From contig PUMC01000047.1 in assembly GCA_003552425.1 (NCBI GenBank), forward strand, positions 1 through 5,450: a stretch of DNA of 5,450 bases, in the 5' to 3' direction. The DNA is from Candidatus Acetothermia bacterium (lineage in GTDB: Bacteria > Bipolaricaulota > Bipolaricaulia > Bipolaricaulales > Bipolaricaulaceae). The position numbers and the translations under genes are program-made. Shown here in pieces: positions 1 through 5,008 of this stretch. Within the stretch, counting starts at the first letter, position 1. Every line of letters starts with the position of its first letter. A model generated the notes under the pieces. It saw nothing but the letters and a program-made list of their open reading frames with translations. It was not told where the DNA came from and made no database searches.

Positions 1-213
1 CGCCTCCACGAACCCCCAGTAGAGGTGCTGCCCGCCCACGTGCACGCCCTCCGGCATGGGCTCACCGGATAGGAAGGGCGTCGCTTGCTCTGTTCCCTTC
101 TTGTAGTCCTGACGTCCCTTGGACCGGAACCACCATGTCAGCGCCGTCACCGCTACGGCCAGCGCCAGCCAGACCAGCGGGCTCCAGAAACCCTCGCCTG
201 TCCGTAGGTTCAT
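1..213 (-). CDS. mbhI: MbhI-like membrane subunit, partial (3' end beyond the left edge)
   Basis: The reading frame starts with ATG at 213-211 and stays open for 71 codons to the window edge. It is preceded by GGGAGG five bases before the ATG, and the mrpD stop ends one base upstream, so it belongs to the same operon. The protein starts MNLRTGEGFW, has one strong hydrophobic helix at about residues 11-29, then a polar stretch with basic residues, then PFLSGEP (46-52) and HLYWGF (63-68). I recognise this as resembling MbhI/MbxI, the small subunit that follows the MrpD-like gene in MBH-type complexes and links the antiporter module to the hydrogenase module. Gene order supports this strongly; the residue match is from memory. 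The C-terminal portion is missing, so length cannot be judged. An unrelated small membrane protein is the main alternative. Confidence 0.7.
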   Translation of the reverse strand, partial: MNLRTGEGFWSPLVWLALAVAVTALTWWFRSKGRQDYKKGTEQATPFLSGEPMPEGVHVGGQHLYWGFVEA

Positions 214-214
214 G

Positions 215-1759
215 TCAGCCTCCCAACACGGCAGCCAGGTACACGTCCCGCCCTGTCCACAACGCATCCGCCGCCGGAGCCACCATGTGACGGACCACCA
301 AGTCCGGCACCAAGCCGAACGCAATCACCACTACAGCCAGCACGGCCATCCCCGCCAGCATCGCCGGGGAAATCGGCTGCCCCCCTTCGAGGTTACGCCG
401 CGGCCCCAAGAACGCCCCCTGGAACGCACGGACAAACACCGCCAGCAGAAGAATCGAGGCCAGAACCGCCAGCGCCGTAAGAATCGGCGACAGACGGAAG
501 CTCGACTGGTAGATCATCAGCTTGGAGGCAAAGCCGTTGAGCGGCGGAATCCCCGCCAAGGCCAACGCACCCAGGAGGAAGAACCCGCTCGTCCACACCT
601 CGGTGTGCGCGAGCCCTCCGAGCGACCGTAGATCCCCGGTACCCGCCGCTCGGCGCACCGCACCGGCACACAGGAGCAGAAGCCCGATGCACGCTGCATC
701 GTTGAACATGTGGAACACCCCACCCTGCAGCGCCACACGCCCGAACTCCGGACGGGTGGTCAGCGTGGCGAGCCCCACCCCCGCGGCGAGCAGCATGAAC
801 CCGATCTGCGACACCGCCCCGTAGGCGATCAGCCGCCCCAGATCAGTCTGGATCACCGCCATCAGCACAGCCACCAAGATCGTCAACGCCCCCAACGCCG
901 TCACCAGCCAGCCCACAGCCGGCGTGCTCGCCCCTCCGTAAATCGTGAACACCATCCGGAAGAGGCCGTAGAGCGCCGCCTGGGTGTTGGCCACGAGCAC
1001 GATGGCGGTGTTCGCATCGGCCTCACCGTAGGCATCGGGCGCCCACATGTGCATCGGCACCGCACCGGCCTTCATCAGAAGCCCCCCGAGCAGGAGCCCC
1101 AAGGCGACACGGTCCAGCGCCCCTCCCTGGATCTGTGAGGAGAGGAACGCCATGTTCAGCGCACCGTACTGTCCGTACAGGACACCCACGGCGAGGAGCA
1201 CGAGCAGCCCCCCCAGGATGTACATCACCAACGTCTTGAACGCTGCCTCCGGTGACCGGGACTCCCACGCCCGGAAGCCGATCAGGCCGCAAGCGGCCAC
1301 CGTGGTGATCTCGAAGAACACGAAGAAGTTGAACATGTCACCGGTGAGCTTGAGCCCCAGCATGCCCGCCCACAGAAGGAGGAACAGCGACATGGAGAGC
1401 GTCTTCCCCTTGCCCTCCTCCACGAACCCCAGCGCATAGACGAGCGCCGCCCCACCGAGCAGGGCGGCGATCAGGGCCATAAACGCACTCATCGCGTCCA
1501 CCACGAGCATGATCCGGATGGGGAAGCCCTCGGGGCCCAACGTGGCATCGGCCGCCTCGGCACCGAGCGTGTACACCTGCACGCCACCCGTGAACACCTG
1601 AACGGCGAGCGTCACGATCATGGCCACGGTGAACGCCCCCACACCCACCAACCACAGATCGCGCAGTTTCCGGTGGACCTTGGCCATCAGCGGAAGGGCA
1701 AACGCCCCCAGCAGGGGGACGGCAATCGTCAGGATCGGCACGTGCACGGTCCAGGTCAT
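215..1759 (-). CDS. mrpD: MrpD/MnhD-like (MbhH-like) antiporter subunit, NuoL/M/N family
   Basis: A 514-residue, highly hydrophobic protein of the NuoL/M/N proton-translocating family, with room for about 14 membrane helices and the normal family length. It forms the main ion channel of Mrp antiporters and MBH-type complexes in the cytoplasmic membrane. Visible landmarks are LTGDMFNFFVFFEITT (138-153) with the TM5 glutamate E150, LLMKAGAVPMHMWAPDAYGE (227-246) with the TM7 lysine K230, FHMFNDAA (349-356), and GIPPLNGFASK (403-413) with K413. The ATG overlaps the mrpC stop as ATGA, with GGGAG eight bases upstream. Unusually, the lysine normally found in TM8 is Q260 here, and the usual NHAxxK motif around TM10 reads NDAACI (353-358). 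MnhD and MbhH are the same family; the operon context favours the MBH version. Confidence 0.93.
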   Translation of the reverse strand: MTWTVHVPILTIAVPLLGAFALPLMAKVHRKLRDLWLVGVGAFTVAMIVTLAVQVFTGGVQVYTLGAEAADATLGPEGFPIRIMLVVDAMSAFMALIAALLGGAALVYALGFVEEGKGKTLSMSLFLLLWAGMLGLKLTGDMFNFFVFFEITTVAACGLIGFRAWESRSPEAAFKTLVMYILGGLLVLLAVGVLYGQYGALNMAFLSSQIQGGALDRVALGLLLGGLLMKAGAVPMHMWAPDAYGEADANTAIVLVANTQAALYGLFRMVFTIYGGASTPAVGWLVTALGALTILVAVLMAVIQTDLGRLIAYGAVSQIGFMLLAAGVGLATLTTRPEFGRVALQGGVFHMFNDAACIGLLLLCAGAVRRAAGTGDLRSLGGLAHTEVWTSGFFLLGALALAGIPPLNGFASKLMIYQSSFRLSPILTALAVLASILLLAVFVRAFQGAFLGPRRNLEGGQPISPAMLAGMAVLAVVVIAFGLVPDLVVRHMVAPAADALWTGRDVYLAAVLGG

Positions 1760-2103
1760 CCGCGCAGCTCCCGAATCTTGCCCGCGTCGAGCGTTCCCCG
1801 GTGGCGGTGGATCACCACAGCAAACGTGAGCAGAAGGGCCGTGGTCGCCATCCCGATCACAATCGAGGTCAGGGTCAGCGCCTGCGGCGTGGGCATCACC
1901 ATGGGGGCACCGCCTGGGGCGTACGTGTAAATCGGGGCAATCCCGCCCCGCACGTACCCCAACGAAACCAGGAACAGATTCACCCCGTTCTCGATGAGCA
2001 CGATTCCCACCGCCAGCTTGATGAGGTTACGACGCGTCATCAGCGTCCACAGCCCCAACCCCACAAGCACCATGCACACCACAAACGGCAGGTTACCGAT
2101 CAT
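1756..2103 (-). CDS. mrpC: MrpC/MnhC-like (MbhG-like) subunit, NuoK family
   Basis: A 115-residue protein with three predicted helices, homologous to NuoK of complex I, and a membrane partner of MrpD. It starts [11 protein letters not shown]. Family signatures are RNLIKLAVGIVLIENGVNLF (25-44), with E38 in the position of a NuoK-type membrane glutamate, and PTPQALTLTSIVIG (71-84), the hallmark PQAL-LT segment. I chose the ATG at 2103 because GGAGG lies five bases upstream. A TTG at 2115 would give four more residues but overlaps that SD. The gene overlaps the end of mrpB by 11 bases, and its TGA overlaps the mrpD ATG. Length is normal for the family. Confidence 0.92.
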   Translation of the reverse strand: MIGNLPFVVCMVLVGLGLWTLMTRRNLIKLAVGIVLIENGVNLFLVSLGYVRGGIAPIYTYAPGGAPMVMPTPQALTLTSIVIGMATTALLLTFAVVIHRHRGTLDAGKIRELRG

Positions 2104-2542
2104 CCCCGCCTCCAAACAGCCCCAGAAGGAGCACGATCGACCCCAGGCCCGCCAAGACCTTCAACCCTACGGCCCAGTTCATGAGCGGAAGCATGCCCCC
2201 TGTCTCCAGCAACCCAGGGTTGGGACCCGTGGGGACGGGCTGACCGAACAGGCCGCCGGTACCGGCAAGCGCGTTGTAGAAGAACGTCACCCCGATCCCC
2301 AGGAACGCCAGCACCGCGAACGCCAACGCCCCCACATCCTCCAGGAACGACAGCGTGTCCTTGTGCTTGCGGAGCCGCTGCGCGCCGAAGGCCACCACCA
2401 CCAGCGCCACGGCCGAGGCCACCACCGCGCCACCCTGGAAGCCTCCGCCCGGGGTCAGGTGCCCGTGCATGATCACGTAGGCGCCGAAGATCAGGACCAT
2501 CGGCAGCAGAATCCGCGTCACCGTACGGACGACCACGCTCAC
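2093..2542 (-). CDS. mrpB: MrpB/MnhB-like (MbhF-like) subunit
   Basis: A 149-residue membrane protein with about four helices, of the MnhB family that forms part of the Mrp/MBH antiporter module. The defining motif [15 protein letters not shown] lies at residues 26-40, just after the first helix, and [12 protein letters not shown] at 122-133 is the conserved last-helix segment. I start it at GTG 2542-2540, which overlaps the mbhE stop as GTGA and has AGGAGG eight bases upstream. An in-frame GTG at 2551 would add three residues but sits on that SD. In free-standing Mrp systems this domain is a separate gene or fused to the MrpA C-terminus; here it is separate and follows MbhE, as in mbh clusters. 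The C-terminus ends GGGDDR. Confidence 0.92.
   Translation of the reverse strand: MSVVVRTVTRILLPMVLIFGAYVIMHGHLTPGGGFQGGAVVASAVALVVVAFGAQRLRKHKDTLSFLEDVGALAFAVLAFLGIGVTFFYNALAGTGGLFGQPVPTGPNPGLLETGGMLPLMNWAVGLKVLAGLGSIVLLLGLFGGGDDR
2109..2113 (-). promoter_or_regulatory. SD that sets the mrpC start
   Basis: GGAGG on the minus strand lies five bases before ATG 2103-2101. The upstream TTG at 2115-2113 shares a base with it, so the ATG is the likely start. Confidence 0.65.
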
Positions 2543-2802
2543 CGCGTCCACCTCCTGAGCACAAGGGCCACGCCCAGCACAGCGGTGAACAACACCGTAG
2601 CCTCGCCCAGCGTGTCAAAACCCCGGTAGTCGAAGATCACCGCGGTCACCGTGTTGTTGGCGGCCGCCTCGGTTTGGCTGTTCTCGATGAAGTGGTCGTC
2701 CATACCCGTAGCATGCGGGACACCGAAGGGACGCATCCAGACCGCCGCGCCCACGAGGAAACCGAACACAACAAGCAGTGCGGCAATCCTAACCCACTTC
2801 AT
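2539..2802 (-). CDS. mbhE: MbhE-like subunit (equivalent to the C-terminal end of MrpA)
   Basis: An 87-residue protein with two predicted helices, at about 5-23 and 65-83, joined by a polar stretch. The conserved core is [20 protein letters not shown] (50-69), which matches the [16 protein letters not shown] motif near the C-terminus of MrpA. Acidic and basic residues D58, R60, D63 and E67 sit at the membrane entrance, as in that family. In MBH clusters this segment is a separate small gene, here between mbhD and mrpB as expected. The ATG overlaps the mbhD stop as ATGA and follows AAGGAGGAGGA (2803-2813), an extended SD. A signal peptide is unlikely given the conserved topology of the family. 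Confidence 0.87.
   Translation of the reverse strand: MKWVRIAALLVVFGFLVGAAVWMRPFGVPHATGMDDHFIENSQTEAAANNTVTAVIFDYRGFDTLGEATVLFTAVLGVALVLRRWTR
2551..2556 (-). promoter_or_regulatory. SD that sets the mrpB start
   Basis: AGGAGG on the minus strand lies eight bases before GTG 2542-2540. It overlaps the alternative upstream GTG at 2551, which rules that codon out as a practical start. Confidence 0.65.
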
Positions 2803-3050
2803 TCCTCCTCCTTACGGCGCGTCTTGCGAATGGCCAGGACGAAAACCGCGGTGGTGAGCGCCGCGCCAATGCCCGCCTCGGCGATCGCCACATCAGGGGC
2901 TTGAAGAAGGTAGAACTGAAGGGCAAGGAGCAAGCTGCAAGCGGCCAGGGCGATCACCGAGCCCAGGAGGTCCTTCAGGCGTACCGCCAGCACACCACAC
3001 ACCACGATCAACACCAGCACCAGCACCTGCAGAACCGCCAGCGCCGTCAC
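2799..3050 (-). CDS. mbhD: MbhD-like DUF4040 subunit (equivalent to an MrpA domain)
   Basis: An 83-residue protein with three predicted helices, of the DUF4040/MbhD family, corresponding to a region that is fused to the C-terminal part of MrpA in ordinary Mrp antiporters. Family features are [20 protein letters not shown] (25-44) and [18 protein letters not shown] (50-67), with D53 and E58 as conserved acidic residues. The start is GTG 3050-3048, overlapping the mrpG stop as GTGA, with GAAGGA six bases upstream. The C-terminal tail RRKEEE is partly dictated by the SD of the next gene, since the AAG GAG GAG GAA codons are that SD. MbhD and MbhE occurring as separate small genes, with no large MrpA, is characteristic of MBH-type operons. 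Confidence 0.9.
   Translation of the reverse strand: MTALAVLQVLVLVLIVVCGVLAVRLKDLLGSVIALAACSLLLALQFYLLQAPDVAIAEAGIGAALTTAVFVLAIRKTRRKEEE
2803..2813 (-). promoter_or_regulatory. SD of mbhE inside the last codons of mbhD
   Basis: AAGGAGGAGGA directly precedes the mbhE ATG and at the same time encodes the KEEE tail of MbhD. The best pairing, AAGGAGG, leaves four bases before the ATG. It shows how tightly the two genes are fused at the translation level. Confidence 0.65.
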
Positions 3051-3385
3051 CGCCGATCCTTCTCCAGCTGGTCCACGACCGCCTGCGTCGGCTTGATCCC
3101 GCCACGGTGCGCACCGCGGGCCAGCGCGTGGGAACCCGTGGGGTTCGTGATGAGCAGAAACACCAGCGCGAAGAGCGCGTGCACGGCGAGCGTACCGCCC
3201 TCACCGCCCCCCTGAAGGAAACCATGCACCACCACCGCCCCAATCGAGAAGATGGAGCCAAAGGTCGTGCACTTCGTGGCCCCGTGGATCCGCGTGTACA
3301 CATCGGGAAAACGGATCAACGCCAGGGCCCCCAGCCCGTTGAACACCGCGCCTACCGCCAACAGGATGTAGATGACGACGTTCAT
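3047..3385 (-). CDS. mrpG: MrpG/MnhG-like (MbhC-like) subunit
   Basis: A 112-residue protein with three predicted helices, of the MnhG/PhaG family, a small subunit of the cation-translocating module. The signature RFPDVYTRIHGATKCTTFG spans residues 25-43 and the last helix ends in LLITNPTGSHALARGAHRGG (77-96), as is typical. The ATG at 3385 overlaps the mrpF stop as ATGA, and GGAAGGAGG (3392-3400) lies six bases upstream. A GTG at 3391 would add two residues but leaves no space after the SD, so it is unlikely. The soluble tail after about residue 97 is short and charged (QLEKDRR). Length is normal. Confidence 0.92.
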   Translation of the reverse strand: MNVVIYILLAVGAVFNGLGALALIRFPDVYTRIHGATKCTTFGSIFSIGAVVVHGFLQGGGEGGTLAVHALFALVFLLITNPTGSHALARGAHRGGIKPTQAVVDQLEKDRR

Positions 3386-3648
3386 CGCCACCCTCCTTCC
3401 AGGAAACGCGCGATGTACAGCGTGCTGACGAACGACAGGAGCGCATAGACAATGGCCACGTCCACGAGCACCACCTGGCGCAGCCCCGCGCCCAGAAGCA
3501 CCATAGTCGTCACCACCAACGTGTTCACCGTATCCAGAGCGACCGCCCGGTCTGCCGCCGTAGGGCCGATCCCCAACCGCAACACGCTGATGAGCATGAA
3601 GCCCGCCAACACCGCAGCCGCCACCGCGAAAGGAAGCTCGATGCTCAT
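3382..3648 (-). CDS. mrpF: MrpF/MnhF-like (MbhB-like) subunit
   Basis: An 88-residue protein with three predicted helices, of the MnhF/PhaF family. The first helix covers about residues 7-24. The conserved loop GPTAADRAVALDTVN (28-42), with D33 and D39, follows. The last helix contains VDVAIVYALLSFVSTLYIAR (62-81). It begins at the ATG at 3648, which overlaps the mrpE stop as ATGA and has AGGAGG eight bases upstream. A longer in-frame opening to 3984 exists but runs through mrpE coding sequence and is not used. MrpF subunits lie at the MrpE-F-G end of the complex, implicated in sodium transport in MBH structures. Length fits the family. Confidence 0.92.
   Translation of the reverse strand: MSIELPFAVAAAVLAGFMLISVLRLGIGPTAADRAVALDTVNTLVVTTMVLLGAGLRQVVLVDVAIVYALLSFVSTLYIARFLEGGWR
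3392..3400 (-). promoter_or_regulatory. SD that sets the mrpG start
   Basis: GGAAGGAGG on the minus strand lies six bases before ATG 3385-3383. The GTG at 3391 follows it immediately, with no spacing, so the ATG is favoured. The ATG also gives the same 4-base overlap seen at the other junctions. Confidence 0.7.
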
Positions 3649-4160
3649 TCCGCGATCCTCCTGGCCCAGGCAGGAAGCGCTCCGCACACCTGCTCCGGCG
3701 TGGGGCGCTCGTCGGTCACGTTGATCCAGTGCACGTAGAACGCGCCCGAGAGCTCGTGGACGTCCACCGTAAGCGTACCAGGGGTCAGGGTGATCGCGTT
3801 GGCCAGGATCGTCCTGGCAAGCTCGGTCTTCAGCGCCGGGTCGAACCGGACAATGCCGGGCCGGATGTTCCCCGTGATCACCCTCCAGGCCACATCCACA
3901 TTGGCACGCGCCATGGCCCACAAGAGCGGCCCGGCGGAGAACACGAGGAACAGAATCCACCTGTGCGGCATCAGCATGCGCCAACCGCCCCGCTCCCAGA
4001 GGAGGTTGCCCGCCACCAGCCCCACGATGAGCGCCATCACCACACCAGCGATGAGCTCACTCAACGACCACAGCCCCCACGCACCGGACCACAGCGTGAG
4101 CAGGAGGTAGACGGCCAACGCGAACACCGCTGTCACCGTCCACACCGCTAGCCTACGCAT
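3645..4160 (-). CDS. mrpE: MrpE/MnhE-like (MbhA-like) subunit, first gene of the operon
   Basis: A 171-residue MnhE-family protein with hydrophobic helices at about 5-25, 31-53 and 66-88, followed by a cytoplasmic domain of about 80 residues. The domain carries RPGIVRFDPALKTELA (100-115) and NAITLTPGTLTVDV (121-134), the strongest family signatures. It sits at the distal edge of Mrp and MBH complexes and takes part in cation translocation. It is the first gene of the operon. Its ATG at 4160 has no SD, but a near-consensus promoter ends eight bases before it, so the mRNA probably begins at or within a few bases of the start codon. Its TGA overlaps the mrpF ATG. Confidence 0.92.
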   Translation of the reverse strand: MRRLAVWTVTAVFALAVYLLLTLWSGAWGLWSLSELIAGVVMALIVGLVAGNLLWERGGWRMLMPHRWILFLVFSAGPLLWAMARANVDVAWRVITGNIRPGIVRFDPALKTELARTILANAITLTPGTLTVDVHELSGAFYVHWINVTDERPTPEQVCGALPAWARRIAE

Positions 4161-4168
4161 GATGCCCG

Positions 4169-4197
4169 ACTATACCTTGATTTCCGCGCGCTGACAA
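4169..4197 (-). promoter_or_regulatory. Promoter of the membrane-module operon
   Basis: Read on the minus strand, TTGTCA (4192-4197, 5 of 6 matches to the -35 consensus) is followed by a 17-base spacer and TATAGT (4169-4174, 5 of 6 matches to the -10). Expected initiation, about seven bases past the -10, falls at 4163-4160, that is at or up to three bases before the mrpE ATG. This is a bacterial sigma-70-type promoter and predicts a leaderless or nearly leaderless transcript. Confidence 0.75.
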
Positions 4198-4303
4198 GCC
4201 GAGAACGCCAATCCGCCGCTGCGGAACAACGATCTTAAGGGCCACCATCGGGGGCCCCCCCGCCCGGCAATGCCCCAGCACGCGCTCACCCGCCGCTCGG
4301 CCG

Positions 4304-4333
4304 TTGCACACCAACGCACGCTGTGGGTAACAT
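4304..4333 (+). promoter_or_regulatory. Candidate promoter of hypB
   Basis: TTGCAC (4304-4309, 3 of 6 to the -35) and TAACAT (4328-4333, 4 of 6 to the -10, fitting the TAnnnT pattern) are separated by 18 bases. The seventh base after the -10 is the A of the hypB ATG at 4340, so the transcript would be leaderless. This agrees with the lack of a convincing SD. The match is weaker than that of the divergent promoter and could be chance. Confidence 0.4.
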
Positions 4334-4339
4334 GCGTCC

Positions 4340-4993
4340 ATGCACGACGTTCGCGTCCCCTTCGGCGATGTACTGAAGCGCCAGCTCGAGTTGGCCGAGC
4401 GGAACTACCATCTCCTTGCCGACAACAACGTCCACAGCATCAGCGTGATGGGCGCGATCGGATCCGGGAAAACCTCGCTCATCCTGGCCATCGCTGAACG
4501 TCTCCGCCAAAGAGGCGTCCGCAGCGGTGCCATCGCTGGCGATGTGGCCGGAGACGACGACGCGCGGCGGTTCACCGAGGGAGGCCTGGTCGCCGCCAAC
4601 CTCAACACGGGCAACGACTGCCACCTGGACGCCCATCGCGTGTCCCATGCGCTGCGCAGCTTCCCCTTGGGTGAAGTGGACACGCTGTTCATCGAAAACG
4701 TGGGCAACCTCGTATGCCCTGCCGACTTCCCCCTGGGTACGGAATCCGATTTGGTAGTGATCTCCGTTACAGAGGGCGACGACATGGTGCGTAAGCACCC
4801 CAAAATCTTCGTCCAGACCGATGTCATCGCCATCAACAAGATCGACATCGCCGACGCCGTCGGCGTCGACCCACAGCGTCTTGTGGAGGACTACCGTACC
4901 CTCAACCCCCACGGCCGAGCGGTGCTCACCGATGCCCGCAGCGGCCGCGGGGTGGAGGAGCTCATCGCCGCCCTCGGTCCCGTAGCGGGGTAA
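4340..4993 (+). CDS. hypB: HypB, [NiFe] hydrogenase nickel-insertion GTPase (short archaeal-like type)
   Basis: A 217-residue cytoplasmic SIMIBI-class GTPase that, with HypA, delivers nickel to the large subunit of [NiFe] hydrogenases. The P-loop is GAIGSGKTS (38-46), followed by GDV (67-69). The nickel/zinc site residues are C94-H95 in NTGNDCHLDAH (89-99) and C126 in ENVGNLVCPADFPLGTE (119-135). TEGDD (144-148) and the guanine-specificity motif NKID (166-169) follow. It lacks the N-terminal CxxCGC nickel motif of E. coli HypB and any His-rich stretch, matching the short form of archaea such as Methanocaldococcus. The ATG at 4340 gives the expected N-terminus; no SD precedes it. It is transcribed away from the membrane operon, and hypA is not adjacent in this window. 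Its presence supports a nickel enzyme nearby; a role in urease maturation (UreG family) is unlikely given the residue pattern. Confidence 0.94.
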   Translation: MHDVRVPFGDVLKRQLELAERNYHLLADNNVHSISVMGAIGSGKTSLILAIAERLRQRGVRSGAIAGDVAGDDDARRFTEGGLVAANLNTGNDCHLDAHRVSHALRSFPLGEVDTLFIENVGNLVCPADFPLGTESDLVVISVTEGDDMVRKHPKIFVQTDVIAINKIDIADAVGVDPQRLVEDYRTLNPHGRAVLTDARSGRGVEELIAALGPVAG

Positions 4994-5008
4994 CCTGTGT
5001 GCCCCGCT
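4984..5008. terminator. Candidate bidirectional hairpin terminator between hypB and trpB2
   Basis: AGCGGGG (4984-4990) and CCCCGCT (5002-5008) form a perfect 7-bp GC-rich stem with an 11-base loop. The hypB TAA (4991-4993) lies in the loop, and the trpB2 TGA (5009-5011, minus strand) directly follows the stem. No clear T tract follows on either strand, so intrinsic termination would be weak or of a non-canonical type. Its place between convergent genes supports a termination or transcript-end role. Confidence 0.45.

Noticed and set aside
119..631. 170-codon plus-strand open frame opposite mrpD
   Set aside because: It is rich in Arg, His, Gln and Pro with no domain-like pattern, as expected for the antisense of a GC-rich membrane-protein gene. 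The minus strand carries a clear MrpD.
3649..3984. 336-base N-terminal extension of the mrpF frame
   Set aside because: It lies wholly inside mrpE in another frame. The residues before MSIELPF do not resemble MnhF, while the ATG at 3648 has an SD and the usual ATGA overlap.
1..4160. A plain Mrp Na+/H+ antiporter operon
   Set aside because: There is no large MrpA. MbhD and MbhE occur as separate genes, the order starts with MrpE-F-G, an MbhI-like gene follows MrpD, and hypB is adjacent. All favour an MBH-type complex, although the redox module is outside the window.
4153..4341. 62-codon minus-strand open frame spanning the divergent spacer
   Set aside because: It overlaps the mrpE start and runs through the near-consensus mrpE promoter. 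It has no SD and no recognisable features.
4286..4912. 208-codon minus-strand open frame opposite hypB
   Set aside because: HypB on the plus strand has all its motifs. The antisense frame shows no family signature and covers the hypB promoter.
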